This document shows, piece by piece, positions 7,662-16,630 of a stretch of 39,420 nucleotides of DNA; the first letter of the stretch is position 1; every line of letters starts with the position of its first letter. Source of the stretch: Bernardetiaceae bacterium (GTDB taxonomy: Bacteria > Bacteroidota > Bacteroidia > Cytophagales > Thermoflexibacteraceae); assembly GCA_025454895.1 (NCBI GenBank), contig JALONO010000017.1:1-39420 (forward strand), written 5' to 3'. Position numbers and translations under genes: made by a program. Under the pieces are notes generated by a model. It was not told the origin of the DNA. It ran no database searches and saw only the letters and a list, made by a program, of their open reading frames with translations.

Positions 7662-8111
7662 TTAATTTTCACCGCCAAAAGTATAGGTAAAGTGTATGGC
7701 ATTCATTTCAGTGCTAAATTTTGTCTTCCTGTAAAAATTTACGGCATCAATGTCATCAGTTTCTGCTTCTACATAGGCATCTGCAAATCCATTGTTTTTG
7801 CAATACTTACAAACTTCCGCAATCAGTGATTTTCCAATACCCTGTCCCTGAAAGTCAGGTGAAATGCCAACGTCATAAATGTAAGCAACTGGTTTTGTGC
7901 CATAGTATCTATGTAAAATATACATTGTCAAGCCACCAATCACTTTGCTGTCCAGTCTTGCAACAAATACCACAAAGCTGGGATCTGAGAGTAATTTGCC
8001 TAATTGCTCGTCGTCAGATATTTGTTCTTCGTTTTCAAAAACACTTTTGAAAATCTCTATCAAGTCTTTGAAATGCGAAATTTCATCATAATTAAGTTTT
8101 TTAATCTCCAT
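7662..8111 (-). CDS. GNAT acetyltransferase, AAC(3)-I-like arrangement
   Basis: A 149-residue single-domain GNAT enzyme that should transfer acetyl from acetyl-CoA to an amine. The acetyl-CoA binding motif A is seen in VAYIYDVGISPDFQGQGIGKSLI (residues 83-105; QGQGIG is the pyrophosphate loop). The preceding VFVARLDSKVIGGLTMYILHRY and the trailing DAVNFYRKTKFSTEMNAIHFTYTF match the order in aminoglycoside 3-N-acetyltransferase type I proteins, although a real aminoglycoside activity is not implied. The gene is AT-rich and 32 bp downstream of the PaiB-like gene, probably in one transcript. PaiA of the Bacillus pai operon is also a GNAT enzyme next to PaiB, but similarity to PaiA specifically is not evident. 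Confidence 0.85.
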   Translation of the reverse strand: MEIKKLNYDEISHFKDLIEIFKSVFENEEQISDDEQLGKLLSDPSFVVFVARLDSKVIGGLTMYILHRYYGTKPVAYIYDVGISPDFQGQGIGKSLIAEVCKYCKNNGFADAYVEAETDDIDAVNFYRKTKFSTEMNAIHFTYTFGGEN

Positions 8112-8143
8112 CGTCCGCTGTAATTAGGTAAGTGCTTTGATGG

Positions 8144-8812
8144 TTACGAGTCGAATTTTGAGCCGTCCCATTCGGCTCCTTCTGGGAATAGTTCTGGCTG
8201 CCTTTTTCGCATTTCAGTGGCAATCAAGGCACTTTGCCCACCTTGTTCTTCCAGTTTTGCAATAATATTTAAATAGCTTTTTTCGTCACGATTTTGGCTA
8301 AGCTTGAAAACATTATCAATCTTGTCTGCTTTAACCTCAAAGCCAACTATGGCAGGCATCATTTTATTCAAAAAGTTATCAGGAAGGTTATCGTAGAATG
8401 TTAATGATTTAGTATTGCCCTTTTCAAACTTTAAAGTAAGTTTTCGCATAAAGTCAATTAGTTCTTCATCAGTCATAAAATTGACTTTACCGGCTACGTG
8501 AACACTCATGTAATTCCAGGTAGAACCAATTTGAGGATTACTATACCAAGAGGCACTGACATAGCAGCTCGGTCCAGTAAATAGCAAAAGCCCATTCGGG
8601 TTTTCAACAAACGCCTTATGGTGGTCCGTGTTTCGCATGATGTGCCCTTGTAAAAATAATTCTCCCTTTTTTTCTTCCAGTAAGACGGGTATCTGAGTTG
8701 CTACTTGTTTACCTGATAAAAAACTACCTGTCATAAAAGCAAACGGATTTTCTTCTATGAAGTTTAAAATGGTCTGCTTGTCTTTTTCTTTAAAGTATGA
8801 GAAGTTGTACAT
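8144..8812 (-). CDS. PaiB-like FMN-binding protein
   Basis: A 222-residue member of the PaiB/FMN-binding split-barrel family, labelled negative transcriptional regulator after Bacillus PaiB. Family landmarks are NPFAFMTGSF near 22, VATQIPVLLEEKKGELFLQGHIMRNTDHHKAF near 37-68, the flavin-pocket stretch FTGPSCYVSASWYSNPQIGSTWNYMSVHVAGKV near 78-110, and the C-terminal IVGFEVKADKIDNVFKLSQNR near 155. Length is normal. It is the first gene of a minus-strand, AT-rich pair with the GNAT gene. No DNA-binding motif is visible, so a regulatory role rests on family annotation only; flavin binding or heme-related chemistry is equally possible. Confidence 0.88.
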   Translation of the reverse strand: MYNFSYFKEKDKQTILNFIEENPFAFMTGSFLSGKQVATQIPVLLEEKKGELFLQGHIMRNTDHHKAFVENPNGLLLFTGPSCYVSASWYSNPQIGSTWNYMSVHVAGKVNFMTDEELIDFMRKLTLKFEKGNTKSLTFYDNLPDNFLNKMMPAIVGFEVKADKIDNVFKLSQNRDEKSYLNIIAKLEEQGGQSALIATEMRKRQPELFPEGAEWDGSKFDS

Positions 8813-8975
8813 ACTATTTGTTGTTTGTTACAATAACTCCAAACACCAAATTTACAAAACTTTCGCCGTATTTCCTGGACTGTTTGACTTTATTGAAGGC
8901 CCCCCGGCTAGCCACTAATATGCATTTGGCTAGAAACTACCGGACTATTTTAAGTCCAGACGACTTAACCAAAGG

Positions 8976-11150
8976 TTACAGATTTTTCACCACAAAATCG
9001 GTGAGCATCTCGAATAAGTGGATGCGGGTGTTGCCGCCGTAAATGCCGTGGTTGCGGTCCGGGTAGTAAAACGAGGTGAACTGCCGCCCGGCCGCGATGA
9101 GGGCGTTTTGGAGGGCAAAGGCGTTCTGGACGTGGACGTTATCGTCGCCCGTGCCGTGAACCAGCAGGAACGCCCCGCGCAACTTGGCCGCATGGGTGAG
9201 CGGGGCGTAGTCGTCGTAGCCGCCGGGGTTGTCTTGCGGGCGTTTGAGGTAGCGCTCGGTGTAAACGGTGTCGTAAAACCGCCAGTTGGTTACCGGGGCT
9301 ACCGCAATGCCCATTTTGAACACGTCGGCCCCGGTAAATAGGCACAGCGAACTGAGGTAGCCCCCGTAACTCCAGCCCCAAATACCGATACGGGCCTTGT
9401 CCACATAGGGCAGGCCGCCCAGGTGCTGGGCCGCCGCTATTTGGTCGGTGCTCTCGAGCTTGCCCAGTTGGCCGTAGGTGCTTTTTTTGAAGGCTTCGCC
9501 GCGCGCGCCCGTGCCCCGGTTGTCCACGCAGGCCACCAGGTAGCCGCGCTGGGTGAGCAGGCCGTGCCAGAGGTCTTCGTAGTCGCCGTTCCATTGCTGG
9601 CGCACCTGCTGCGAGCCTGGCCCGCCGTACACGTGCATGAGCACCGGGTAGCGTTTGGTGGGGTCAAAGTTGGCCGGTTTGAGCAGGTAGCCGTTTAGCT
9701 CGGTACCACCCTGGGTTTTAAAAGTAAAAAACTCGCGCTGGGGCAGCCCATGCTGGCGGTACAGGGCCTTCAGGTCGTCGTTTTGCGACAGCGTTTTGAT
9801 CAACTGGTTATCGGCCAAGCGGTAAAGTCGGTGGCTGAGCGGGTTTTGCGGGTTGCTGTGGGCGGCAATGTAATACTGGTAGCCCCGGCCCAAGTCCACT
9901 TTGTGGTGGCCGCTGGCCTGGGTGAGGCGGGTTTTGCCGCTCCCGTCGAGTTTGATGCGGTAAAACTGGCCCTCCAGCGGCGAAACTTCGGACGAAAGGT
10001 AGTAGAGCACTTGATTTTTCTCGTCCAGGCCCAAAAAGTCGGTTACCTCCCAAGGGCCTTGGGTGATTTGCCGCACCAGTTCGCCCGTGGTTTTATAAAG
10101 GTAAAGGTGTTTGTAACCGTCGCGCTCGCTGGCCCAGAGCAATTGCTGGCCGTCTTGGAGGTATTGGAGGTTGTCAAACACAAACTCGTCGATGTAGGTG
10201 GGGCTGCGCTCGCTGAGCACCACCTGGGTTTGGCCCGATGCCACGTCGGCGTGGAGTAATTCCAGTTGATTTTGCAGCCGGTTGAGGCGCAAAATGCCCA
10301 ACGTGGCCGCCGAGCGGGTCCACCGGATGCGGGGAATGTACAGGTCGGTTTCGGGGCCTAGGTTCATGGCCCGGGTTTGGCCGCTGGGCAGGTCGTACAC
10401 GCTCACCTGCACGCGCGAGTTGGCCTGGCCCGCTTTAGGGTACTTGAACCGATAATCGAACGGGTAGTCGCCGCCGCTCTGCCACACTTGCAGGTTGTAT
10501 TCCTTAACCTCGCTTTCGTCGAAGCTGATGAAGGCCAACCGCTGGCCGTCGGGGCTCCACTCAAAGGCGCGGGCAAAGGAGAATTCCTCTTCGTACACCC
10601 AGTCGGCCGCGCCGTGGATGAGCTTGCCAAACTGGCCGGTGGTGGTTACTTGCACCTCGCGCCCGGTGGCTAATTCGGTGTAAAACACGTTGTTGGCCCG
10701 CACAAAGGCTACCCGGCTACCGTCGGGCGAAAAGGTGGCGAACGATTGCGGCCCGCCTCCCGACAAAGGGGCCAACTGCTTGGTAACCAGGTTGTACACA
10801 TAATACCGGGCCGTGAACGAGCGGCGGTACACCTGCTGGTAGTCGGTGGCGAGCAGCATTTTTTGCTCGTCGCCGCTGAGGCTGTACTCGGCAAATTCCA
10901 GCTTAGGGCTGCTTTGGGCACCGTCGAACAACACCGACTCGGGTTGGCCGGTCGCCACTTGGTACATGACCACCTGCTGGCCGTTCTGTACGGTGTAAAA
11001 TTGGCCGTTGTTGGTCCAGTTGAGGTTGTCCAGGCCGCGCTCGGCTAGCTGGCCGCTGTAAATATCGGCCACGGTGAGCGGCTTTTGGGCCAAGGCACCG
11101 GCCGTGGCCCACAGCCCCATCAGCAGTAAAAAGGGGTATTTTTTTGTCAT
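8976..11150 (-). CDS. dipeptidyl-peptidase IV-type serine peptidase (S9B)
   Basis: Exported prolyl dipeptidyl peptidase of 724 residues that should release X-Pro dipeptides from peptide N-termini. The start at 11150 gives a clear signal peptide (MTKKYPFLLLMGLWATAGALAQ); a longer start at 11201 has none. A beta-propeller occupies roughly residues 30-460, with the DPP-IV double-Glu motif in ADWVYEEEFSFARAFEWSPDG. The alpha/beta hydrolase domain holds the nucleophile in GWSYGGY (Ser594), Asp near 670 in HGTGDDNVH and His701 in DRNHGIYGG. All catalytic parts are intact and length is normal. It is followed by an AT-rich border and preceded on the same strand by the isoprenyl synthase with a 70-bp gap. 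Confidence 0.93.
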   Translation of the reverse strand: MTKKYPFLLLMGLWATAGALAQKPLTVADIYSGQLAERGLDNLNWTNNGQFYTVQNGQQVVMYQVATGQPESVLFDGAQSSPKLEFAEYSLSGDEQKMLLATDYQQVYRRSFTARYYVYNLVTKQLAPLSGGGPQSFATFSPDGSRVAFVRANNVFYTELATGREVQVTTTGQFGKLIHGAADWVYEEEFSFARAFEWSPDGQRLAFISFDESEVKEYNLQVWQSGGDYPFDYRFKYPKAGQANSRVQVSVYDLPSGQTRAMNLGPETDLYIPRIRWTRSAATLGILRLNRLQNQLELLHADVASGQTQVVLSERSPTYIDEFVFDNLQYLQDGQQLLWASERDGYKHLYLYKTTGELVRQITQGPWEVTDFLGLDEKNQVLYYLSSEVSPLEGQFYRIKLDGSGKTRLTQASGHHKVDLGRGYQYYIAAHSNPQNPLSHRLYRLADNQLIKTLSQNDDLKALYRQHGLPQREFFTFKTQGGTELNGYLLKPANFDPTKRYPVLMHVYGGPGSQQVRQQWNGDYEDLWHGLLTQRGYLVACVDNRGTGARGEAFKKSTYGQLGKLESTDQIAAAQHLGGLPYVDKARIGIWGWSYGGYLSSLCLFTGADVFKMGIAVAPVTNWRFYDTVYTERYLKRPQDNPGGYDDYAPLTHAAKLRGAFLLVHGTGDDNVHVQNAFALQNALIAAGRQFTSFYYPDRNHGIYGGNTRIHLFEMLTDFVVKNL

Positions 11151-11220
11151 GAGCGGAGAGTTCTTCGGCTGCAAATTGGCCAAAAACGATTTGATTGTCA
11201 AGAGTTTGGAGTGGTTCGGC

Positions 11221-12198
11221 CTAGTGCTCGCGCTGGATCAGGCCCTGGGCAAACTCGCGCAGGGCTTGCGTGCGGGTGGGGGCCAGCCCGGCCTGGTCCA
11301 AAGCTGCGAAACCTTGGGCGAAATAACTTTCCATTTTTTGCTCGGTCAGCGGGCGGATGCCCAATTGGTCATAAAGGGCGGTTACGGCGCGCACTTTTTC
11401 GGCCTTGTCGAACTGGGGGGCGGCCAGCCAGCTTTGCAAGGCCGTTTGGGCGGGACCTTGGGCCAACTCCAGGGCTTTGAGCAGCAAAAAGGTCTTTTTG
11501 TTGGCAATGATATCACCGCCCACTTGCTTGCCAAACTTGGCCTGGTCGGCGTACACGTCCAGCAGGTCGTCCATCAGTTGGAACCCGATGCCCACGTTGA
11601 CCCCAAATTGAGACAAGGCCGTGGCTTGGGCGGCGGTGGCTCCGGCCAGCAAGGCCCCCAGTTCCAGGCTAAAGCCGAGCAACACCGCCGTTTTCAGGCG
11701 GATCATGTCAATGTATTCCGCCTCGGCCACGGTGGGGCGGGCCTCAAAATCCATATCAAACTGCTGGCCTTCACATACTTCGGCCGCACAACGGCTGAAT
11801 TTTTCCAGCACGGGGCCTAACACCGGGGCGGGCAAAGGTAGAAACTCCTGGTAGGTGCGCACTAGCATCACGTCGCCGCTGAGCAGGGCGGTGTTGGTGT
11901 CCCATTTTTCGTGGACAGTGGGCTGGCCGCGCCGCAACGGGGCCTGATCCATGATGTCGTCGTGCAGGAGGGTAAAGTTGTGGAACATTTCCACCGCCAC
12001 CGCGTAGGGGACGGCGGTTTCCCAGTCATCGGCCAGGGTGTGGTAACCCAGCAGCACCAACAGCGGGCGCATCCGTTTGCCCCCCAGGGCCATAATGTAG
12101 CGAATGGGTTCGTAGAGCCGGGCGGGCTGGGTGCCCAGCGGTAGTTGGGCAATGCGGCTTTCAATGGCCTGGGTGGCGTGGGTAAAATCAAACGTCAT
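11221..12198 (-). CDS. polyprenyl diphosphate synthase (FPP/GGPP-type)
   Basis: Trans-isoprenyl diphosphate synthase of 325 residues that condenses isopentenyl diphosphate onto allylic diphosphates in the cytoplasm. The first Asp-rich motif is LLHDDIMD (Asp80-Asp84) followed by the RRGQP signature; the second is GIGFQLMDDLLDV. GGKRMRP near 40 binds isopentenyl diphosphate. A Phe at the fifth position before the first motif with Thr at the fourth hints at a GGPP-length product, but that rule is unreliable here. Start at 12198 (MTFDFTHATQAIES) is preferred over an ATG 19 codons upstream with an AT-rich, non-conserved extension. It lies upstream of the DPP-IV gene on the same strand. Confidence 0.93.
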   Translation of the reverse strand: MTFDFTHATQAIESRIAQLPLGTQPARLYEPIRYIMALGGKRMRPLLVLLGYHTLADDWETAVPYAVAVEMFHNFTLLHDDIMDQAPLRRGQPTVHEKWDTNTALLSGDVMLVRTYQEFLPLPAPVLGPVLEKFSRCAAEVCEGQQFDMDFEARPTVAEAEYIDMIRLKTAVLLGFSLELGALLAGATAAQATALSQFGVNVGIGFQLMDDLLDVYADQAKFGKQVGGDIIANKKTFLLLKALELAQGPAQTALQSWLAAPQFDKAEKVRAVTALYDQLGIRPLTEQKMESYFAQGFAALDQAGLAPTRTQALREFAQGLIQREH

Positions 12199-12428
12199 GC
12201 GGTGGGGTTGACTTTGGTAAACTCTCTTTTTGCTAGAAGAGAGGGAATTAAACAATAAATCGTTACTTATTTTTCAAATATTGAAAATGAATGAGTTATA
12301 AAGGTTTTGTCAATAGAAACGAATAGTAAAATTCATCTATATAAAGATAAGCATTAAACAGATACCCAAAAGGTTTGATCAAAAGCAATGGATGATTAAT
12401 CGCTATTGCCTTATCTGTATGAAGCAAA
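12199..12428. other. AT-rich spacer upstream of the isoprenyl synthase
   Basis: About 230 bp, strongly AT-rich against its GC-rich surroundings. It must carry the promoter of the minus-strand isoprenyl synthase, but no exact TAnnTTTG box stands out. No gene is seen. Confidence 0.4.
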
Positions 12429-12505
12429 AACTAAATTTAAATGGTGAATTTGTCATCTTATCAATGATTGATAAACAACAGAGAGGGTCATTTAATTACT
12501 CATTC
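12429..12505 (+). repeat. R1 copy A1 (partial, tandem with A2)
   Basis: Degenerate copy of the R1 interspersed element. CTAAATTTAAATGG aligns with the R1 left part (CCAAAATCAAATGG) and AATGATTGATAAACAA with its middle. It joins head-to-tail with copy A2 and keeps the same reading phase. Confidence 0.6.
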
Positions 12506-12608
12506 ATGCCAAAATCAAATCAAGATCGCGCATTTTCTATCCTTGAAATGAAGGATAATCAAATAGAACAATCATTTAATCATGCAATCATTTTAGCATC
12601 ATTGATAT
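12506..12608 (+). repeat. R1 copy A2 (near full length)
   Basis: About 103 bp. It begins ATGCCAAAATCA and contains GATAATCAAATAGAACAATC and TCATGCAATCATT, the most conserved R1 blocks; the right end is worn (TTGATAT). The R1 reading phase is open here (MPKSNQDRAF... to a TAA at 12611), with no proof of expression. Confidence 0.8.
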
Positions 12609-12614
12609 CTTAAA

Positions 12615-12641
12615 CAAAAAAAGCCCACGGCGGGCGCGGGC
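12615..12641 (-). terminator. terminator of the SpoIIE-phosphatase gene
   Basis: On the minus strand GCCCGCG-CCCGC-CGTGGGC folds into a 7-bp stem with one mismatch, followed immediately by seven T residues, 25 bp after the stop codon. This is a typical intrinsic terminator. Confidence 0.75.
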
Positions 12642-12665
12642 AAAAATAGGGTAGGGGCGGCGGGT

Positions 12666-15368
12666 TTACAATTTCACCCCGATAATGGTGATGTCGTCGC
12701 GCTGCTGGGTGCCTTGCAGGTGCTGGTCCAGGGCGGTATCAAGGAGTTCCTTTTGTTTGGCCAGCGACAGCTCGGCGTTGGCTTCCAGCAGGTCGCGCAG
12801 GCGGCGGGTGCTGAACTTCTGCCGCTCGGCGTTGTTCTGGTCGGCCATGCCGTCGCTGAGCACGTAGAAGGTGTCGCCGGCCTGTAAGGTAATTTCATGG
12901 TTGGTGAAGGCTACCGTTTTGCGTTGCAGCCCGCCCACCGAGGCCCGGTCACCTTTGAGCACCTCGAGCTTGGTTTGGCTGCGCTGGTAATAGTACAGCG
13001 AGCGGCGCGCCCCGGCAAACACGATGCGGGTTTGGCCGGTGGGGCGGCCCTGGTCGTCCATGAGGCGGGCCATTTGGCACAAGGCGATGTCCATGCCGTC
13101 GTCGTTCACTTTTTCGTACTGCTTCAGGGCCTCGCGCACGCGCAAGTCTAGCATTTCCAGAATCTGGGCCGGGTCCTGGATGCGCTTGATCTCCACAATT
13201 TCGCTGAGTAAGTGGTTGGCTACCAGCGACATAAAGCCGCCGGGCACTCCGTGGCCCGTGCAGTCCACCAGAGCAAAATACACCCGCTCGCCCGCCTGGG
13301 CACTGGCCAGGGCGGCTTCTTCGTTGTACATGGGCGACATGGGCGTAACCCGGTTGAGCCAGTAAAAGTCACCCGAAACCAGGTCGCGCGGGCGGAAGAT
13401 CACAAAGTTCTCGCCCAGGATTTCCTGCATCAGGCGCGGGGCGGGCAAAATCGCGTCTTGGATGGTTTGGGCGTAGCGGATGCTGTCGGTAATGTCTTTA
13501 TTGCGTCGCTTAATGATCTCGTAGGCGTTCGAGTTGTCCAGCGCGATGGCGATGTAGGAGGCCAGGGCTTGCAATATCTTCACGTCCATTTCCGAGTAAG
13601 CGTGCTTGCGGTTGCTCTGCACCGTTACCACGCCAATGGCCCGCTGCTCGCGCAAAAGGGGCAGGTAAATGAGCGACTGGGGCATCTCGGCGGGCACAGT
13701 GTAGTTGGGCACGCTGAGGTATTTTTTCCACTCGGTGGCCAAGTCGTTGATAATGACCTCTTTCTGATTTTTAATGCTCCATACCGAAAACCGCCGCTTG
13801 TCGTCCATTTGCTCGGAGTGGTAGGTTTGCTTTTGGCCGTTCTCGATAAAATCAAGGAACTCGATCTTTTGGTCGGCTTCGTTGACCACCCCCACACCAA
13901 ACACGGTGGAGTCGATCAGGTTCATCAAGTTTTGGTTCACCGTGGCCACCAAGTTCCTAAAGTCGAGCGTGGCGGTAATCTTTTGCCCGGTGTTGCTGAT
14001 AATTTTGATCTGATTATAAGCCTGTTGCAGGTCTTTGTGTTGCCGCTCGATCTCTTGTTTTTGGCGGGCGATTTTTTTGGCGATGCGCGAATAGGCGAAC
14101 GCCAAGGCCAGGCCCAACAGGGCCACGCCCGCGATGATGTATAACAAGCGGAGGTTGGCTTGGCGCTTTTCTTCCACTTCTTCAATGGTTTGGTCTTTTT
14201 CCAGAATGGTGGACTTCAATTTTTGGACAATCGTCTGCGATTTTTCGGCGGCCTGCTCATAAGCTAAGTCATTGGCAATGAGCGCGTCTTCCAAATTTTT
14301 GAGGTAATTGGTAAGGTTTTGCCGCTGCTGGGGTTTCAAGTTAGCGCTGCTAGTGCCCAGCTTGGTGGCAATCAACTCCATTTGCTGGCGGATTTTGTCG
14401 CCTTTTTCGGCCAGTTCTTGCTTGCGCAGTTCCAGTTGGTTGATCACCTCGTAAAAGTCGCCCCGGTAGTCGAGCACCAGCGAGTCTAGCGGCTCGCGCA
14501 CGGGCGGGCCTGTCGGGGCCTCCCCCTCGGAGCGCACCACGATGAATACGTAGTTGCCCGCGCTATCAAAATCGAAGGTGGCGATGAGGTAGCCCGTGGC
14601 GGAGAACTTGCTCACATCCACAGCTTCGGTGCCGATCACAAACTGGCCCTTGGCGTTGGTTACATACGTTTTACCGTCCACCACAAACGTGATCCCGGCC
14701 AGCGGGGCGTAGGCATCGTCGTAAACGGTTACGTTCACCATCCCGGCGGGCGGGACGGCTACCGAGGTGGTTTCCGCCACCGGGGCCGGGGCCGCCTTGG
14801 CTTGGCCGGGCACGGGCAGGCCCGCAATGAGGACGAAATTATACTTCTCGTTCACCGTGATTTTGTCCGGCCCAATTTCCGCATCGCTAATCTTGAATTT
14901 GGTAGATTTACTTACGCGCAGATTGCTAGGTAGCGTAATGGCAAAAAAGCCGCGAAAATCGGTGGTAGAAACCAGACTTACGCCCTCGATGGCCACGGGC
15001 ACGCCCGCCAAAGGGTTACTGCCTTGATCTAACACTTGGCCTTGAAAAAAGTGCGGCGCGGGCATCATGGTGATGGTCAAACTATTCGCATCAGTTTGAT
15101 AATCAAAGTTTTCCACCCTCATGTTGGCCTTGAGCACCCGCACTTCCTTGATCTTGGTGATTTTTTTGGAAAGCTGGAGCTGGAACTTGCCGCTGCCGTC
15201 GGTGTTGGCAAAGGCACTCCCCTCTACCGATACCTTGGCCCCGGTTACGGCCTGACCGTTGGCATCCACCACCCGGCCAGTGAGGGTAAAATCGTCAGCG
15301 AGGGCGCGCCAGCTTAGGGCGAATATCATCAATAGGGTTAATCCAACGCGAATGGCGGAACGGCTCAT
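12666..15368 (-). CDS. membrane-bound SpoIIE/PP2C phosphatase with GAF and carboxypeptidase-regulatory-like domains
   Basis: A 900-residue predicted serine/threonine phosphatase, probably acting on anti-anti-sigma or similar regulators. Order: signal peptide 1-24; three carboxypeptidase-regulatory-like beta-sandwich domains at about 27-105 (LTGRVVDANGQAVTGAKVSVEG), 107-185 (GQVLDQGSNPLAGVPVAIEG) and 210-280; coiled coil about 305-405; one membrane helix 407-427 (LLYIIAGVALLGLALAFAY); a second coiled coil to 455; GAF domain about 465-615; SpoIIE phosphatase 645-900 with metal-binding Asp in RDLVSGDFYW and VDCTGHGVPGGFMS, plus SDGMADQNN near the end. The sandwich domains face the periplasm and the phosphatase faces the cytoplasm. 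It is monocistronic, with its own terminator. No anti-sigma partner lies nearby. Confidence 0.9.
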   Translation of the reverse strand: MSRSAIRVGLTLLMIFALSWRALADDFTLTGRVVDANGQAVTGAKVSVEGSAFANTDGSGKFQLQLSKKITKIKEVRVLKANMRVENFDYQTDANSLTITMMPAPHFFQGQVLDQGSNPLAGVPVAIEGVSLVSTTDFRGFFAITLPSNLRVSKSTKFKISDAEIGPDKITVNEKYNFVLIAGLPVPGQAKAAPAPVAETTSVAVPPAGMVNVTVYDDAYAPLAGITFVVDGKTYVTNAKGQFVIGTEAVDVSKFSATGYLIATFDFDSAGNYVFIVVRSEGEAPTGPPVREPLDSLVLDYRGDFYEVINQLELRKQELAEKGDKIRQQMELIATKLGTSSANLKPQQRQNLTNYLKNLEDALIANDLAYEQAAEKSQTIVQKLKSTILEKDQTIEEVEEKRQANLRLLYIIAGVALLGLALAFAYSRIAKKIARQKQEIERQHKDLQQAYNQIKIISNTGQKITATLDFRNLVATVNQNLMNLIDSTVFGVGVVNEADQKIEFLDFIENGQKQTYHSEQMDDKRRFSVWSIKNQKEVIINDLATEWKKYLSVPNYTVPAEMPQSLIYLPLLREQRAIGVVTVQSNRKHAYSEMDVKILQALASYIAIALDNSNAYEIIKRRNKDITDSIRYAQTIQDAILPAPRLMQEILGENFVIFRPRDLVSGDFYWLNRVTPMSPMYNEEAALASAQAGERVYFALVDCTGHGVPGGFMSLVANHLLSEIVEIKRIQDPAQILEMLDLRVREALKQYEKVNDDGMDIALCQMARLMDDQGRPTGQTRIVFAGARRSLYYYQRSQTKLEVLKGDRASVGGLQRKTVAFTNHEITLQAGDTFYVLSDGMADQNNAERQKFSTRRLRDLLEANAELSLAKQKELLDTALDQHLQGTQQRDDITIIGVKL

Positions 15369-15625
15369 GTCGGGCTTGTCAAGTTTTATAGGTAATTCTG
15401 CTCAAAACCAGTGCCGTTTGCCCAGCCGCTTAAGGGAAGCAAGTGCTTGACCGGGTGGCTTTTAACTAGGTGGGTACGCCTTTACCCTGTTAACTACCAC
15501 AGTGGGGGCCAAACTTACACGCCACCCGGTGCGGATTTTTCTCCCTTTCTGCCTTTGGCTACTGCCTAGCCAACCCCTCACCTTCAACAAAATGTTATGC
15601 AAGCAGAATATTTTTGGGTTAAACC

Positions 15626-15657
15626 TTGCGAATGCGCCAAGCCCCCGCCTAATTTTG
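15626..15657 (+). promoter_or_regulatory. consensus promoter for etfB
   Basis: TTG (15626-15628), a 21-nt spacer and TAATTTTG (15650-15657) match the Bacteroidota consensus. The leader to the etfB ATG at 15734 would be about 70 nt. Confidence 0.6.
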
Positions 15658-15733
15658 TGCAGGCACGGGCCGCAGTCGCCCGGTGCGCCAAAAGCGGGTT
15701 GCCCGCCATGTACCTGACCTTAAACCACGAACC

Positions 15734-16465
15734 ATGAAAATTTTAGTTTGCATTAGCCACGTGCCCGACACCAACGCTAAAATCCCGTTCAAAGATGGCA
15801 AGCCGGATTTGACGGGCATCAGCATGGTGATTGCCCCTTACGATGACTTTGCCCTGGCCCGGGCGGTGGAACTCCGCGACGCGACCGGCGGCAAGCTCAC
15901 GGTAATTAACGTGGGCCTGGCCGATACCGAGCCGACCATCCGCAAGGCCTTAGCCATCGGGGCCGACGATGCCGTTAGGGTGAACGCCCAACCCACCGAC
16001 GCTTTTTTTGTGGCCAGCCAAATTGCCACCGTGGTCCGGGCCGAAAACTATGATTTGATTTTGACCGGCCGCGAAAGCAGCGATTTCAACGGTGGTCAAG
16101 TACACGGCATGTTGGCCGAACTATTGGGCTTGCCCTGTGTGGTGCCCTGCATGAAGTTGGACTTGAACGGCCGTACCGCCCACATGTATCGCGAAATTGA
16201 AGGCGGCAAAGAAGTGGTGGAAGTGCAACTGCCTCTGGTGGCCGGTTGCCAAGAGCCGATCGCGGAGTGGAAAATCCCCAACATGCGCGGTATCATGAGT
16301 GCCAAAACCAAGCCCTTGAAAGTGGTGGAACCTGCCACTGCCGAGGCCCGCACCACCGTGGCCAGCTACCAAGCCCCGCCCGCGCGTGGCAACGTGAAAA
16401 TGGTAGAAGCCAGCAACGTGGGCGAACTGGTGCGCATGTTGAAGGAAGAAGCCAAGGTCATCTAA
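15734..16465 (+). CDS. etfB: electron transfer flavoprotein beta subunit
   Basis: Beta subunit of the ETF heterodimer, which accepts electrons from acyl-CoA and other dehydrogenases and passes them to ETF:quinone oxidoreductase or another acceptor. The 243 residues start MKILVCISHVPDTNAKIPF and contain the AMP-binding region LTVINVGLADTEPTIRKALAIGADDAVRV, ILTGRESSDFNGGQVHGMLAELLGLP, and the ETF-beta signature near VEVQLPLVAGCQEPIAEWKIPNMRGIMSAKTKPL. The start at 15734 is preferred over an upstream frame extension with atypical sequence. etfA follows on the same strand after 165 bp. Confidence 0.96.
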   Translation: MKILVCISHVPDTNAKIPFKDGKPDLTGISMVIAPYDDFALARAVELRDATGGKLTVINVGLADTEPTIRKALAIGADDAVRVNAQPTDAFFVASQIATVVRAENYDLILTGRESSDFNGGQVHGMLAELLGLPCVVPCMKLDLNGRTAHMYREIEGGKEVVEVQLPLVAGCQEPIAEWKIPNMRGIMSAKTKPLKVVEPATAEARTTVASYQAPPARGNVKMVEASNVGELVRMLKEEAKVI

Positions 16466-16630
16466 AATGAGCACGACGAAACGACTGGGTGACTAAGCGT
16501 AAAATATTGGTTTTCAATTGATTGTTTACGTTTAAATCGTTATTCGTTAGCTACTGCAACCCCATTCATCGTATTTTAAATTAGAAGAAATTGCCCGTCA
16601 ACTTCTTTAAAACCACTTATTCACTTTGCC

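Noticed and set aside
7662-8812. A true pai operon (PaiA-PaiB)
   Set aside because: PaiB is convincing, but the GNAT neighbour shows an AAC(3)-I-like layout rather than a recognisable PaiA.
12429-12608. CRISPR-like array from the tandem R1 copies
   Set aside because: Only two diverged units, no regular spacers, and no cas genes in the window.
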